Shown here: positions 28,999-39,672 of the stretch, in pieces
Layout of the letters: each line of letters opens with the position of its first letter
Numbering within the stretch: position 1 is the stretch's first letter
Source of the DNA: Leptospira licerasiae serovar Varillal str. VAR 010
GTDB taxonomy: Bacteria > Spirochaetota > Leptospiria > Leptospirales > Leptospiraceae
Reading direction: 5' to 3'
Assembly (NCBI RefSeq): GCF_000244755.1
Contig: NZ_AHOO02000006.1
Span: 273,674 to 337,673 of the forward strand
Length of the DNA: 64,000 nt
The notes under the pieces: model-generated
What the model saw: the letters and a program-made list of their open reading frames with translations, nothing else
The model's database searches: none
What the model was told of the DNA's origin: nothing
Made by a program: the position numbers and the translations under genes

Positions 28999-29748
28999 AT
29001 GAAATCCTTTCGTTATCTTTTAGTAGGTGCTATTTTTTCCGTCGCCTTAGTCGTAGTCGGTTATTTTACCGTTATGACGGAAGGCGGACCCGTCCAAAAG
29101 CGGGGAGAATTCCTAAAGATCAATTTCAAAAACTCGGAAGGGATCAAGGTGGGAAATAAGGTCACCGTACAAGGTGTTCCCTTCGGCTATGTTTCCAATA
29201 TTCGACTCATTCAGATAGACGAGAATGGAGCTGTACTTCCCGCCGGGGAAGTGGGAGTCGCCACCAGGGTAGAAGTCACTATTCTTCTAAAAGAACCTGT
29301 GCGTATGTACGAAAATTATGATATTGCAATACGTAACGAAAGTCTACTTTCCGGAAGGGTGATTTCCATAGATCCAGGAACTTCCGAGTCCACGGAAGAA
29401 AGTAAAGGCCCCCCCAGGACCTTCCAAGTAGTGGATTATAAAACCAGTGGAGCCTCCTTAAAAGGAAGAGTATTGCAGGATCCGCTGGTCTCTCTTTCGG
29501 AATTGATCGCGGAAAACAGAGGAGATATCAGAAAAACTTTTTCCAACGTAGCGGATATCACTACTAAGATCAACACAGGAGATGGGACCTTGGGTAGACT
29601 GATCAACCGGGACGATCTTCATACCAATGTGAATACAGTCTTAACGGACGCTCAGATCGTTCTAAGAGAACTGAGAGAAGGTCTGGAAGATACCAGGGAG
29701 CAAGCCCCGGTCACAAGTTTTATCCGCGCGGCGCTTAGCTCTTTCTAA
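28999..29748 (+). CDS. mlaD: MlaD/MCE-domain substrate-binding protein
   Basis: 249 residues anchored by one N-terminal helix (5-25). A single MCE domain spans ~38-130 ([30 protein letters not shown]), followed by a helical tail with [17 protein letters not shown], the pattern of periplasmic MCE proteins that form hexameric rings. The 74-base gap from mlaF contains a (TA)n run at 28964-28978. No mlaC or mlaB gene follows. Confidence 0.93.
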   Translation: MKSFRYLLVGAIFSVALVVVGYFTVMTEGGPVQKRGEFLKINFKNSEGIKVGNKVTVQGVPFGYVSNIRLIQIDENGAVLPAGEVGVATRVEVTILLKEPVRMYENYDIAIRNESLLSGRVISIDPGTSESTEESKGPPRTFQVVDYKTSGASLKGRVLQDPLVSLSELIAENRGDIRKTFSNVADITTKINTGDGTLGRLINRDDLHTNVNTVLTDAQIVLRELREGLEDTREQAPVTSFIRAALSSF

Positions 29749-29793
29749 AACCTTTTTCTTGCCAAATACTGCTCTTTGCGGGAGACTTTCCCT

Positions 29794-30672
29794 ATGTCTT
29801 CTCGTAAAATCGCAATCATCGGAACCGGTATCATGGGTAGAGGGATCGCAAACAATCTCTCTTCCAAAGGACATACTCTTCAGTTATTCGCTCGTAATCC
29901 CGAAAAGATCAAAGACCTACAATCGGATAAAGTCTTTATTCACGGAAATATCAAAGACGCAGTAAAAGATTCGGAAATTATAATACTCTGTCTTACGGAA
30001 GATCATGTAGTGGAAGAATCGGTATTCTCTTCCGGACTTTTGGAAACAAACGCAAAATATGTAATAGATATAGGAACAACCTCCCCTTCTCTCACTTTAA
30101 AACTGAATAATACATTCCATAAATATAATATTTCATTCATAGACGCTCCAATGACAGGTTCTAAAAATGCTGCCAGGGACGGACAAATACTCTTTATGGT
30201 GGGAGCAAAATCGGAAGATGAGATCCAAGATATCTCTTTTATATTCGAGATCTGCGGTAAGAACACCGTGTATTGCGGAAACATAGGAGACGGACAAAAA
30301 GCAAAGATCGCACTCAATATGGTGCAAGCTGGGATCTTCCAAGTTTATATGGAAGGTTTTTCATTGGCAAAAAGCCAAGGTATAGATCCTTCCATCCTAA
30401 AATCTATCTTAGAACAATCCGCCGCTAAGTCCGGAATTTCAGAATTCAAGTTTCCATTCGTATTTTCAGGAAATTATGAAACTCATTTTGCTTTGAAGAA
30501 TATGTATAAGGATCTTAAACATGCACTCTCATTGGGAAAAGAATCCGGAACAATATTGCCTCTTTGCTCCGGATTGGATGAGATTTACCGCTCCGGAATC
30601 GAAGCGGGTCTCGGGGAAAAGGATTATTGCAGCTTAAACGAAGTTACTGCGAGGATACATCCGGCCAAATGA
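29794..30672 (+). CDS. NAD(P)-dependent beta-hydroxyacid dehydrogenase family oxidoreductase
   Basis: 292 residues from ATG 29794, which has GGGAG 9 bases upstream; a TTG at 29776 is less likely. The Rossmann motif [11 protein letters not shown], the substrate-site [15 protein letters not shown] and the catalytic-lysine segment [13 protein letters not shown] place it in the 3-hydroxyisobutyrate dehydrogenase / glyoxylate-succinic semialdehyde reductase family. Substrate cannot be told. Its last 29 bases overlap the convergent GDYXXLXY gene. Confidence 0.9.
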   Translation: MSSRKIAIIGTGIMGRGIANNLSSKGHTLQLFARNPEKIKDLQSDKVFIHGNIKDAVKDSEIIILCLTEDHVVEESVFSSGLLETNAKYVIDIGTTSPSLTLKLNNTFHKYNISFIDAPMTGSKNAARDGQILFMVGAKSEDEIQDISFIFEICGKNTVYCGNIGDGQKAKIALNMVQAGIFQVYMEGFSLAKSQGIDPSILKSILEQSAAKSGISEFKFPFVFSGNYETHFALKNMYKDLKHALSLGKESGTILPLCSGLDEIYRSGIEAGLGEKDYCSLNEVTARIHPAK

Positions 30673-31204
30673 TCTTTTCGATAAGACCATTTCCGTTCTC
30701 ATCCACTCTCAATTGGATTTTAGCGCCGGGTTCTCTGAGTTGTTCCTCCAACTTTTGAGCGCCCTCTTCCGGGATAAAGTATTTGCGGAAAGGATAATTA
30801 AAGTTTCCGTAATTACATTCTCCTTTGACGTAATTCCAACAAGTCGTGTCGTTTTTGAGCTCTTTACAATCGGAGTAAAAACGTATTTCGTATTCAGAGG
30901 GTTCTCTGGAATCAAAACAAACACAGGCTTCCTTTTTAGTAAGTCTATTTCCATCCACGCTTGCAGTTGCAGATTCTACCGTAGAAGAAACGTAATCACC
31001 TCTTTGACAAATATCGTCCGAATATTTTCGATCTATCTGAAATCTCAAATATTGTCCTGAAAGTAAATCCCTAGGGTCGTACCCGGTAATCGGAAGGATC
31101 AAAACTTTTCCATTTCTAAGATCGAATTCTCTTTCCAATGCAACGGAAGCCAAAACTATAATCGGCAAAAATACCGCAAGGACCGAAATGTAAAACTTCT
31201 TCAT
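30644..31204 (-). CDS. GDYXXLXY-family membrane-anchored protein
   Basis: 186 residues: an N-terminal membrane helix (4-22) and an extracytoplasmic domain. The family motif, normally GDYxxLxY, appears in altered form as [11 protein letters not shown] after ITGYDPRD. Several cysteines (CVCF, DC, TCW, ECN) may form disulfides. This family is commonly coded directly after a DUF2157 membrane protein, as here with a 4-base overlap. Function unknown. Confidence 0.78.
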   Translation of the reverse strand: MKKFYISVLAVFLPIIVLASVALEREFDLRNGKVLILPITGYDPRDLLSGQYLRFQIDRKYSDDICQRGDYVSSTVESATASVDGNRLTKKEACVCFDSREPSEYEIRFYSDCKELKNDTTCWNYVKGECNYGNFNYPFRKYFIPEEGAQKLEEQLREPGAKIQLRVDENGNGLIEKIIWPDVSSQ

Positions 31205-32391
31205 ATTCCTAATTCCTCCTCTTGGAAGAGTTGGTTCGCAGCATTTCTGATCTTTTCTCTCATTCTAAATACTAATATACTGAATCCCAAAATAAAGATC
31301 CCCGAAACAACCAAACCGATCCCTGTAGCCAGCAAACTTCCGAATACTTCCAGATAGATAGATACGAATCGAAGACCTAAGATCAGCAAAGATAGATCGA
31401 ACCATCTTCTGGATTCGAAAAATAAGAATGTGAAAGGGATCCAGGCCAAAAAGAAAAAGATCATGGCTGGATATTTTCCGTACCAATGGAACACTTGAGG
31501 ATAATTTAAAAATCCTAAGAATATTCCGGAAATAGAAAGTAAAATGATCTTTCTGCGAGAAAAGCGGTTTCTGAAAATTTGAGAAATCGCGACCAACAGA
31601 ATTGGAAGAAGTAAAGGCCAATACCAAGAGAAAGGTAAATCGTATCTCCTGGCAAATTCGGGATCCTGATCCAGGTTCGGAATATCGTGTGTCTCGAAAC
31701 TTCCCCAAATAGAAGAAGTTAAAAAGAAACCGAAAGCCCAAAGCAAGAACGGATTTACCAGGATAGAAGTTTTACTCTCCTTAGTTTCCAACCTCCTCTC
31801 GGTAAAGATCGCAATCCCTGTGAATGCCCAAGATGCAATAAAGAAGAAGAGAGAAAAATAATGGCTTCTATCCTTCCAACCGATATCAGGATGATTGTCT
31901 ATCCAACTCAAAAAAGAAGAACTGAATACTGCGATCCAGAGATGTTGTAACACTCTTCCCGGATACATGATCACAAGTAAGATCGTGATTGCCGACCATA
32001 GAAGAAGGGCTTGGTATAATTTTCCTTGGGTATGATAGATCTGTGAAACGAGACCAATATTCGCAAAAAATAATACACAAAGAAGTAAGACCAAAAGATA
32101 ACGGATCGTATCGTTCCATATCTCTTTACTTTGAGAATAAAGAATCGTAATGCCGATCCCGGAAAGTATCGTAAAGCTGGCGAATAATTTTACGGAATAA
32201 TGGATCTTATCCCAATTCGCGGCCACCATCGCAACGACCCCAAGTCCGATGATAACGACTCCTAAGGCTAAAAAGGAATAGAATACGTAGGGAATTTTTT
32301 TAGAATCTTCGAATTTGAGAATGGACTCTGCTTGGGCTTGGCTGATGAGCCCGCCATCTACCCAAGTTTTTAATTTTTTCTTCCAGTTCAT
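31201..32391 (-). CDS. DUF2157 multi-spanning membrane protein
   Basis: About 396 residues from ATG 32391 (MNWKKKLKTWVDGG). A TTG 39 bases further upstream is possible but its purine-rich site is too close. The N-terminal soluble helix-turn-helix-like segment WVDGGLISQAQAESIL is the DUF2157 hallmark; ten or more membrane helices follow to the end. Partner of the GDYXXLXY protein. No function is established for the pair. Confidence 0.85.
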   Translation of the reverse strand: MNWKKKLKTWVDGGLISQAQAESILKFEDSKKIPYVFYSFLALGVVIIGLGVVAMVAANWDKIHYSVKLFASFTILSGIGITILYSQSKEIWNDTIRYLLVLLLCVLFFANIGLVSQIYHTQGKLYQALLLWSAITILLVIMYPGRVLQHLWIAVFSSSFLSWIDNHPDIGWKDRSHYFSLFFFIASWAFTGIAIFTERRLETKESKTSILVNPFLLWAFGFFLTSSIWGSFETHDIPNLDQDPEFARRYDLPFSWYWPLLLPILLVAISQIFRNRFSRRKIILLSISGIFLGFLNYPQVFHWYGKYPAMIFFFLAWIPFTFLFFESRRWFDLSLLILGLRFVSIYLEVFGSLLATGIGLVVSGIFILGFSILVFRMREKIRNAANQLFQEEELGI

Positions 32392-32491
32392 GACGCGAAA
32401 GGTTATCCGAATGAAATCGAATTCAGTCAACCTTTCTTTCTAAAATTAAAAATAGAATCGGAAATTGCGAGCGGTTATAGCAAGAGTAGAA

Positions 32492-33355
32492 TCAGCCTTC
32501 TTCCTGGTTTCCCAAAGATTTCTGGATATTACTGCGGTATCTTTCTTTAAAATAAGATTTTTGATTCGCCGCACCGATGCCTGCTTCTTTCAATCTTTTT
32601 TCATTTGCTAAAATCCTATCCTCGTCTAGCGGATGAGTGCTTAGGTATTTTTCCAAAGGAATATCGGCGCCCTTTAACTCAGGATTTACTTTCTTCTCCT
32701 TTTGGATATCTCTGAAAAAATCGGCGATCGCTCCCGGATAATAAGGAGTGGATCTCATATAATCAAATCCGAATTCATCGGCTTCTTCTTCCATAGAACG
32801 GGAATTTGCAAGTCCAAGTAGATTTGTAGAAAGTCCCGCAATATCGGCCGCATGTTGTGCGAGATCGGGCCCAAGAACATAAGATAGAACAAAATACAAA
32901 ACAAAGTATAAAGTTAGATTTGTGGATAATTGTTTGGTGGAATGTCTTCTTTCCGCATGAGCAATCTCATGAGAAAGAATTCCGGCAAGAGTCGCCTCGT
33001 TTTTTACAAAATGAAGAAGTCCAGTATATACAAATATATATCCGCCAGGAGCACAGATCGCATTGATAACCTTATCATCGTCTATTATGGTTACCTTATA
33101 TTTGAATTCATCCTTGTATTGGATGGATTTAGATTTTAAGATACGGTCCACGATGGACTGTAAATATTTCTCCAAGGATCTATCTTTTAAAACTTTACCG
33201 TGTTCCTCACCGGTTACTGCTGCCTTGTAAAATTGTTCCCCTAAAAACCGGTCTACGTCCAAAGGAAATACAAGGTCCACCATCCAGCCGCAGCCTTGCA
33301 GGGAAAAAAGTAAAAATAGGACCAAGAAAAATTTGCGAACAGAAGTTTTACTCAT
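32492..33355 (-). CDS. M48-family zinc metalloprotease lipoprotein
   Basis: 287 residues from ATG 33355 (GGAG 11 bases upstream); a GTG four codons earlier has its purine site too close. Lipobox LQGC gives Cys22. Catalytic HEIAH (His129, Glu130, His133) in AGILSHEIAHAERRH with the third zinc ligand region EEEADEFGFDYM. It resembles BepA/YfgC or Oma1-like periplasmic proteases of outer-membrane quality control but lacks an obvious TPR domain. Follows the DUF2797 gene closely. Confidence 0.92.
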   Translation of the reverse strand: MSKTSVRKFFLVLFLLFSLQGCGWMVDLVFPLDVDRFLGEQFYKAAVTGEEHGKVLKDRSLEKYLQSIVDRILKSKSIQYKDEFKYKVTIIDDDKVINAICAPGGYIFVYTGLLHFVKNEATLAGILSHEIAHAERRHSTKQLSTNLTLYFVLYFVLSYVLGPDLAQHAADIAGLSTNLLGLANSRSMEEEADEFGFDYMRSTPYYPGAIADFFRDIQKEKKVNPELKGADIPLEKYLSTHPLDEDRILANEKRLKEAGIGAANQKSYFKERYRSNIQKSLGNQEEG

Positions 33356-33363
33356 AGGACAAC

Positions 33364-34218
33364 TCACTCCGAATACAAACGGATTTCGTAACCGCCATAG
33401 GCGCGGATATTGATGACCACATCTTCGAACAAAAGATACTGCCCTTTGATGCCTAATAATTTTGAATCTATTTCCTTCTCCTTATCCGGGGAGAAAGACT
33501 TTGATTTTTTCGGATATTCCGAAATAGGATAACTCAATTTTGTAATTTTCTGTTCATCAGATTCAGTATAAGGAACACCCAAATCCCAAGAATCCAAAAC
33601 TTCTAATAATTCTTTCTTTTTAGAAACCAGATCGAAAGGTACAGAATCTTCCGTCACCATTTTCTGCCATTTCGTTTTATCATCTATAACAGTAGTAAAT
33701 TGTTTTTCGATAAGACCGGCATCCCTTCTGGAAGAAACTTCCAATAACGGGATCGCTTCCTGTGCTCCTTGGTCCACCCAACGATTGGAGACAGGTTTTT
33801 CGCGAGTGATACCCACTTTTAATCCGCTGGTGTTTGCAAGATACACCGTATGTTTTTGGAAGCAGTAACCTTCTCCCCATTCGGGTTCCCTACATGTTCC
33901 TAAATGGAAATGGCAGGTTTCAGGTCTAAGAATACATAGATCATTTTCCGCCAATGTTTGGAAGCATTGGAAACAACTTCCTTGGTTGAAACTTTTGCTA
34001 GTTATTTTTCCGCAGTTTACGCAACGTATCTTTCCGGTAAATTCCAGTTTTATTCTTTTACCGACAAGACTTGCAATTTTAAAATTTGCAGGGACAAGTT
34101 TGGCCTCTTGTTTTCCGGATTCGGAAGAAGGATACGAAGCGACTACCCAGATATATTCTACCGGGTCGATACCTTCGTGGTCCATCATTCTTAAAAATCC
34201 GGAAGAGATTTCTTTCAT
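33364..34218 (-). CDS. DUF2797 protein (zinc-ribbon plus GIY-YIG-like domain)
   Basis: 284 residues, cytosolic. Cysteine pairs CVNCGK ... CFQCF form a zinc ribbon (near 66-87), and CHFHLGTC follows. [17 protein letters not shown] ... RWVDQGA is a GIY-YIG-like core characteristic of DUF2797. Nuclease activity is not shown for the family and the canonical catalytic set is not clear here. It overlaps its upstream neighbour by 4 bases and precedes the M48 gene. Confidence 0.85.
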   Translation of the reverse strand: MKEISSGFLRMMDHEGIDPVEYIWVVASYPSSESGKQEAKLVPANFKIASLVGKRIKLEFTGKIRCVNCGKITSKSFNQGSCFQCFQTLAENDLCILRPETCHFHLGTCREPEWGEGYCFQKHTVYLANTSGLKVGITREKPVSNRWVDQGAQEAIPLLEVSSRRDAGLIEKQFTTVIDDKTKWQKMVTEDSVPFDLVSKKKELLEVLDSWDLGVPYTESDEQKITKLSYPISEYPKKSKSFSPDKEKEIDSKLLGIKGQYLLFEDVVINIRAYGGYEIRLYSE

Positions 34219-34820
34219 CGGAAAAAATATTCCTTACCACCGAGTGGTCGCAACTTACCGTCCACTTTTACCGTTAGGATAGTGCTTAGTTCTTGGCCTT
34301 TCCAGTCAAAAACCACAATTTTATCCTCGTAGGAATAATGACTGAGCTTTCCGTCAGTATGATAAAATAATTTCAAATCACTCTGCCCTTCTTTTCCCGG
34401 CAAAGAAAGTACTCCTTTTCCGGCAAGTGTCCTTCCCTCATACCATTTCGCTTTTACAGGAATAGGAGGTATGGTATTATTCGGGACCAAACCGTTGTTA
34501 GCGGTTGCTGCGTTAGGAGTTGTAGGTTCAGAACTACTTTCCGCTAATTTATCTTCCAAGGTAGAAACTTTAAGCAATGCACATTGAAAATTTCCCTCTA
34601 ACCTAGGAAAGTTTTGGCCACATGGAGTTTCTTTTACATACATTTCTTGGTCGAAAGAAGCCCCAGTACGAACGCTCTGCGCGATCTTAGCGAACGCGTA
34701 AAATTTCAAGCGCCCTAAAACTTCTTTCAATCCGTATTCCCTCCATTCTCCAGTTTCGTTTTCCGCAAAAATAGAGAAGGAAAGTAAAAGTAACGATATA
34801 ACGACGAATCTGATTTTCAT
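34215..34820 (-). CDS. Hypothetical exported protein
   Basis: 201 residues with a clear Sec signal (cleavage after IFA, residue ~19). A Ser/Pro/Thr/Asn-rich low-complexity linker near 95-120 separates two small parts; the C-terminal part ([36 protein letters not shown]) is beta-rich. Its two cysteines (CGQ and QCALL) could pair. No family recognised. It lies 31 bases after the NamZ-like gene and overlaps DUF2797 by 4 bases, so all four genes probably share one transcript. Confidence 0.72.
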   Translation of the reverse strand: MKIRFVVISLLLLSFSIFAENETGEWREYGLKEVLGRLKFYAFAKIAQSVRTGASFDQEMYVKETPCGQNFPRLEGNFQCALLKVSTLEDKLAESSSEPTTPNAATANNGLVPNNTIPPIPVKAKWYEGRTLAGKGVLSLPGKEGQSDLKLFYHTDGKLSHYSYEDKIVVFDWKGQELSTILTVKVDGKLRPLGGKEYFFR

Positions 34821-34851
34821 AATTTATCTTTCGAAATTTATTTATAAAACA

Positions 34852-36111
34852 TTAGTAGATCAGATATTTTTGGATCAATCTATTTGTAGAAGATTCAGAT
34901 TCAGCATAAGTAGCCTTAAATTGTTCGTAAGTAAGACCTGCGTCGACTGACTCTCTGAATTTTTCCGTTCCCCAAAGAAAATCTATATTATGGGACCCGT
35001 CAGCGTATTGTCTCCATTTAAAATCCTTATATTTCTTTTTCATAATAGAAGTAAGGTTATACGCCATTCTGATCGGATCGTATTTACGATTTACTACAGT
35101 CAAACGAAGTCCTCTGCAGATCTCTCCTTTAAACGGTCCGAAAACCGGCTTAAAAAATACACTTTGATAATAATAATCGCCTTTGCTGTCTTCGTTCAAT
35201 TCTGGGATAATATCTTCCGGTTCGTTCATCCAAGGAGCGCCAAAATATACGAATGGAGCCTGTGTTCCCCTTCCTACGGAAACATTCACTCCTTCTAATA
35301 ATACTAAACCTAGATAATTCCTTGCAGAATCTAACATTGGAAGATTGGGAGAAGGTGTAGACCAAGGAATTCCTTCTCTTTCCCAATCAAATCCTCTTTT
35401 AAAGTTTTCCGGTGAGATAATATCCAATTTCACTTTTCCGCCCAGATATTCTCCATTATAGAATGCAGCAGCTTCTCCCAAAGTCATACCTGTGAAAAAT
35501 AAGGAAGGAAATTCTCCTGCAAAGTTTAGAAATTTCTTTTGTATACCTTCTCCCCTTGCGCCCAGATACAATGCCGGGTTTGGATGATCTAAAAGAATAA
35601 ACTTAGTATTAGGATCAGGCAAATTATCCATCAAACGTTTGAGAACGCTTAAGTAAGTATAACAACGCATTCCCATATCGACCACGTCGAACACAACTGC
35701 ATCTGCACCTTTTAGGATCGCAGGGATCTCCGAGTTTTTAACCTTATAAATATGATAGATAGGAAGTTGGAAAGTCTCATCCATTGTGACCGGAGACTTG
35801 CTAAAATCTTCTTCCAATCCTAAAAATCCATGTTCGAGTCCGATCAAATGTTTGATCTTAACTTTTTTATCCTTAAATTCTTTTAAGATCTTCTCTGGAT
35901 GTCTTCCTATACCGGATGGATTTGTAACAAGCACAACGGATTTACCGGAAAGACTAGGAAGCACTTGTTCGTAAAAGGAAACTTCGGCTGGAATAATTTT
36001 GGATTTAGAAATATGACTTCTGGATGACGCTTCTACACAGGAGCCTGAGGAAATTGTCAGAAAAAAAATGAGTAAAGTTAGGATTTTTTTGTTTCTTTCT
36101 TTGAACCGCAT
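34852..36111 (-). CDS. DUF1343 / NamZ-like exo-beta-N-acetylmuramidase lipoprotein
   Basis: 419 residues. Lipobox SSGSC predicts lipidated Cys25. The DUF1343 core is present: [59 protein letters not shown] and [11 protein letters not shown]. Characterised members (NamZ/YbbC) release N-acetylmuramic acid from peptidoglycan fragments, so this may trim muropeptides in the periplasm. Activity here is inferred from family. First gene of a leftward cluster ending with the M48 protease. Confidence 0.88.
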   Translation of the reverse strand: MRFKERNKKILTLLIFFLTISSGSCVEASSRSHISKSKIIPAEVSFYEQVLPSLSGKSVVLVTNPSGIGRHPEKILKEFKDKKVKIKHLIGLEHGFLGLEEDFSKSPVTMDETFQLPIYHIYKVKNSEIPAILKGADAVVFDVVDMGMRCYTYLSVLKRLMDNLPDPNTKFILLDHPNPALYLGARGEGIQKKFLNFAGEFPSLFFTGMTLGEAAAFYNGEYLGGKVKLDIISPENFKRGFDWEREGIPWSTPSPNLPMLDSARNYLGLVLLEGVNVSVGRGTQAPFVYFGAPWMNEPEDIIPELNEDSKGDYYYQSVFFKPVFGPFKGEICRGLRLTVVNRKYDPIRMAYNLTSIMKKKYKDFKWRQYADGSHNIDFLWGTEKFRESVDAGLTYEQFKATYAESESSTNRLIQKYLIY

Positions 36112-36177
36112 GTAAGATACCTTATTTGTTCAGTAAATAGACAGAATTCAATACATCAAGGAGAAAAAGGAAGCGAT

Positions 36178-37425
36178 ATGGCAAAGCTGCCCATCCTGCG
36201 GATTACCGCTCTCACACTGATTTTAGGTTTCGCTTTTGCATGCGCAACGGGTGACGGATCCCGACGCAAGAAAAAAGAAGAATTCACTAGAGAAGGAAAT
36301 ACCATCACCGTGATCGGAGAGGCTCCGATCTATAACGGAGATATAGCAAACGCAAAACAAAGAGCGATCAAAGACGCAAAAGTTAATGCGGTACGTAAAG
36401 TAGTTGGCGAAGAAATTTCCAACAAAAGCCAAGCTTCCGACGGAGAAAGTTTAGGCTCTAGTCTACTTTCCAAAACGGATGCATTCGTAAAATCTTACGA
36501 TATAGTTGCAGAAGACCAAGGCAAGATAGACACTCAACCAATCTTAAAACTTACAGTTCGTTGTACTATCGAAGAATCTAAACTTTCCACTGCGGTAGAA
36601 GGTTTACTCGCCGATGTAGGAAATCCAAGGATCGTAGTTTTAGTTCCTTCTAAAGTAGGAGGAGCTCCCGTTGCTCCTTTAAGCAATGGCAATATTGCAG
36701 AAGCAGAGATTATCAAAGGACTTAAAAAAGCAGGAAACAAGATCGTTGATCCTGGACAAGCTTCTAAAACAGTGAAACCATCCGGCTTGAATGCTGATGC
36801 GGTTAACTCTTTAGATGCTGGAGCTGCTATTTTGATCCAAGCTCAATCTTCCGGTGCGGAAGTTCTGGTAGTGGGATCGGTTGAGACCGAAGACCAAGCG
36901 CCTGTAACTGCAATCGGCGGAAAAACTTTAGATAGACCTCTATTCAATACTGCTGCTACCGGACCTTATAAAGTGATCCTACTTTGGGGAGACGGTAAAG
37001 TGGTAGCATCCGGAAACGCAGACGCTCGTGGAGCGGATATCACTCAAAAAGTTTCCAGAGAAAAAGCGCTTGCTGGTTGGGCAGAAGACGTAACCAAAAA
37101 GGTAAACAAACAATTGAAAGAAGAATGGTTCAATCTCACCGAGAACAATACCATCATTCTAAAGTTTACCGGACTGGATGCGGACGAATCCACTAAATTC
37201 AAAGATGATCTAGCAGAATTGACTGCAGCAAAAGACATCAATGTTAGAACTAGCAATACAAGCGGTTCCGAGTGGGAAGTTACCTATCCAGGAAAAGACG
37301 CACTCTTTATGGACGAATTAGTCTATAAAAAAGATAGAGGATTTACTTTCTTAGCTACTAAGAAAATGAACGTTAAGTCCGCTGCAAGAGGTGTGGTTAC
37401 TCTGGAGTTTACCCCGAATAAATAG
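36178..37425 (+). CDS. Lipoprotein with FlgT-N-like domain, LipL46-like
   Basis: 415 residues. Signal with lipobox AFAC gives Cys22. Residues ~38-130 resemble the N-terminal domain of FlgT ([36 protein letters not shown] ending in [10 protein letters not shown]). A central region (~145-270) resembles an LPP20/CsgG-like fold, and the C-terminal ~300-415 is alpha-beta. Size, lipidation and position a few genes from a flagellin pair agree with leptospiral LipL46, but this rests on memory. RBS AAGGAG lies ~15 bases upstream with AGGAAG nearer. A strong terminator follows. Confidence 0.75.
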   Translation: MAKLPILRITALTLILGFAFACATGDGSRRKKKEEFTREGNTITVIGEAPIYNGDIANAKQRAIKDAKVNAVRKVVGEEISNKSQASDGESLGSSLLSKTDAFVKSYDIVAEDQGKIDTQPILKLTVRCTIEESKLSTAVEGLLADVGNPRIVVLVPSKVGGAPVAPLSNGNIAEAEIIKGLKKAGNKIVDPGQASKTVKPSGLNADAVNSLDAGAAILIQAQSSGAEVLVVGSVETEDQAPVTAIGGKTLDRPLFNTAATGPYKVILLWGDGKVVASGNADARGADITQKVSREKALAGWAEDVTKKVNKQLKEEWFNLTENNTIILKFTGLDADESTKFKDDLAELTAAKDINVRTSNTSGSEWEVTYPGKDALFMDELVYKKDRGFTFLATKKMNVKSAARGVVTLEFTPNK

Positions 37426-37450
37426 TCGAACACGATCGATAAATAAAAAA

Positions 37451-37477
37451 GCCGGCGAGACTCGTCGGCTTTTTTAT
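37451..37477. terminator. Bidirectional intrinsic terminator
   Basis: GCCGGCGA-GAC-TCGTCGGC (8 bp with one G-T pair) followed by seven T rightward; an A6 run on the left gives a T6 leftward. It ends both the LipL46-like gene and the converging AHSA1 gene. Confidence 0.88.
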
Positions 37478-37486
37478 TGTAAAGTC

Positions 37487-38038
37487 TTACTTCTTAGCGA
37501 TAGACTTCAGCTTTTCGCCGTAAGTAATTTCATGCTGCGTAAATGTTTGCCAGAACTTAGGAACCGATTCCTTATAAAGTTTGGAAACGAGAATATCCAA
37601 ATGAGTATGCCAACCGCTGGAAACCATAAGTTTGCCGAATTCATCTGTCAGTTTATAATGTCTGAGAGTAAGAAGAACATCTTCTCCCCTCTCCTCCAAT
37701 TCGAAACTAACTTCCGAATCAGGATGCCAAGTAAAACTTAAAAAACGAGGAGCGTCAATTGCAGTGATCGTTTCCACTCCACTGATCCCGTTTTCCATCT
37801 GCTTGAATCGATCCGGATACGTTTTTTCATCGGAAAGAGAAGAATGCAAAAAGTTTAATTCAACTTTCCCTCCCACCTTTAACTCCATAGTTCCTTTAGC
37901 TAGCCAGGTGCCGCGCTTTTCAGAATCGGTCAGATATTCCCAAACAGTTTCGATCGGCCCGGGCAATAATCTTTGGAAACGAACTTCCGCCTCCGAAGTG
38001 AAGGTCCCATACGTTTTGTTTACAGATAGATCTTTCAT
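37487..38038 (-). CDS. AHSA1/SRPBCC-domain protein
   Basis: 183 residues of the START-like SRPBCC superfamily, AHSA1 branch. Pattern RFQRLLPGPIETVWEYLTDSEKRGTWLA, GGKVELNF, and the C-terminal SSGWHTHLDILVSKL are typical. Such proteins often follow an ArsR regulator, as here, and bind hydrophobic ligands; the ligand is unknown. ATG 38038 and GTG 38041 are both possible, with AGGGGAGAAG upstream; the GTG shares a base with the arsR stop. Confidence 0.88.
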   Translation of the reverse strand: MKDLSVNKTYGTFTSEAEVRFQRLLPGPIETVWEYLTDSEKRGTWLAKGTMELKVGGKVELNFLHSSLSDEKTYPDRFKQMENGISGVETITAIDAPRFLSFTWHPDSEVSFELEERGEDVLLTLRHYKLTDEFGKLMVSSGWHTHLDILVSKLYKESVPKFWQTFTQHEITYGEKLKSIAKK

Positions 38039-38040
38039 CA

Positions 38041-38361
38041 CTATCTTCTCCCCTTTCTCATTTTATTGGCTTTCAATTCTTTTTCCAGAAGATCTAGTTT
38101 TCCTTCCCAGAAAGTTTTCGCTCTATCGATCCAGTCTTGGATCTCTTTCCAACCTTTGTAATCCAAGGAGTGAATCCTTCTTTGGCCGTCCACTCTCACC
38201 TGGATCAGATTACATTCTTTTAAAACCTTAAGGTGTTGGGAGATCGCAGCGGCACTTATATCAAAATGTCCCGCAATTTCTCCTGCTCCCATTTCACCTT
38301 CAAATAAAAGTTCTAAAATTTTGCGTCTGGTCGGGTCCGCAATCGCATCTAAAGCCTGCAT
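38041..38361 (-). CDS. ArsR-family winged-helix regulator
   Basis: 106 residues. HTH core ALDAIADPTRRKILELL, GEIAGHFDISAAAISQHLKVL, with the wing VRVDGQRRIHSL. No metal-binding CxC motif in the recognition helix region, so it belongs to the metal-independent ArsR group usually paired with AHSA1 proteins. Probably autoregulates the two-gene unit. The upstream region (38362-38430) contains AT-rich inverted half-sites around TTAAGTATTGACTTAATTAA that could be its operator. Confidence 0.9.
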   Translation of the reverse strand: MQALDAIADPTRRKILELLFEGEMGAGEIAGHFDISAAAISQHLKVLKECNLIQVRVDGQRRIHSLDYKGWKEIQDWIDRAKTFWEGKLDLLEKELKANKMRKGRR

Positions 38362-38374
38362 GGGCGAATATTTA

Positions 38375-38406
38375 AGCGTAGACTTAATTAAGTCAATACT
38401 TAAATA
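38375..38406 (-). promoter_or_regulatory. Candidate ArsR operator
   Basis: The sequence just upstream of arsR reads AGACTTAATTAAGTCAATAC on the plus strand: a dyad GACTTAATTAAGTC (14 bp, perfect) 20 bases upstream of the start, followed by a second half-like ACTTAAAT. Position and symmetry suit autoregulation. Prediction only. Confidence 0.55.
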
Positions 38407-38474
38407 TATTTTTTTAGAAAATTATAGCCGGGAATATTTAGTAAAAATTGATTTTGACGATAGAAATAAAAAAA

Positions 38475-38499
38475 GCCACCGGAGTTTCCATCCGGTGGC
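38475..38499 (-). terminator. Terminator of downstream flaB
   Basis: GCCACCGGA / TCCGGTGGC (9 bp, perfect) with a 7-base loop, followed leftward by seven T. It lies 16 bases beyond the flagellin stop. Confidence 0.9.
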
Positions 38500-38514
38500 G
38501 CCTGTTCCCGAAAA

Positions 38515-39363
<849 letters not shown>

Positions 39364-39364
39364 C

Positions 39365-39379
39365 CTACACTCCTTGTAG
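39365..39379 (-). promoter_or_regulatory. flaB ribosome-binding site in a hairpin loop
   Basis: In mRNA sense CTACA-AGGAG-TGTAG: a perfect 5-bp stem whose 5-base loop is the Shine-Dalgarno AGGAG, 6 bases from the ATG. The sequence ACAAGGAGTGT closely follows the CsrA-binding consensus (ACARGGAUGU with one inserted base). Confidence 0.75.
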
Positions 39380-39387
39380 AGAGTTTC

Positions 39388-39409
39388 CGGAGGATCTCCC
39401 TATCCTCCG
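39388..39409 (-). promoter_or_regulatory. flaB leader hairpin with GGA in loop
   Basis: In mRNA sense CGGAGGAT-AGGGAG-ATCCTCCG: a perfect 8-bp stem with hexaloop AGGGAG, ~26 bases upstream of the Shine-Dalgarno hairpin. The loop shows GGA, the CsrA contact. The 5' arm also contains a Shine-Dalgarno-like GGAGGA. Confidence 0.7.
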
Positions 39410-39417
39410 ATCGGACA

Positions 39418-39468
39418 TGACCTGTCCGGTGCTCCGGGATGGACCCGGTCGGACCACCCGACAGGTCA
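39418..39468 (-). other. Large stem-loop in flaB leader
   Basis: Outer arms TGACCTGTC / GACAGGTCA (9 bp) enclose an inner CCGGG-TCCAT-CCCGG hairpin and a short GGTG/CACC pairing. Position is 55-105 bases upstream of the ATG. It has no T tract, so it is a leader structure and not a plain terminator. Confidence 0.65.
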
Positions 39469-39672
39469 TTTTCTCCCGAGGAAGTTAGGATATTTTCAAT
39501 CAACCGCAAGAGCGCAGACTAACGTTAGCGATCTTACAAAAGTACAATAAGCTTTAGGTTATTACTAACCCGGTTCGGTTTCTTAGGAATTTCTCCTCGG
39601 AAAAGGAACCGGAAAAAAATTGGGGAAAGAAGAATGCTGGACCCGACGTTTTTCCTGTACCTTTTCGTTATT

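Noticed and set aside
30133..30342. Leftward frame opposite the beta-hydroxyacid dehydrogenase gene
   Set aside because: Antisense to a conserved Rossmann enzyme with no start signal; shadow frame.
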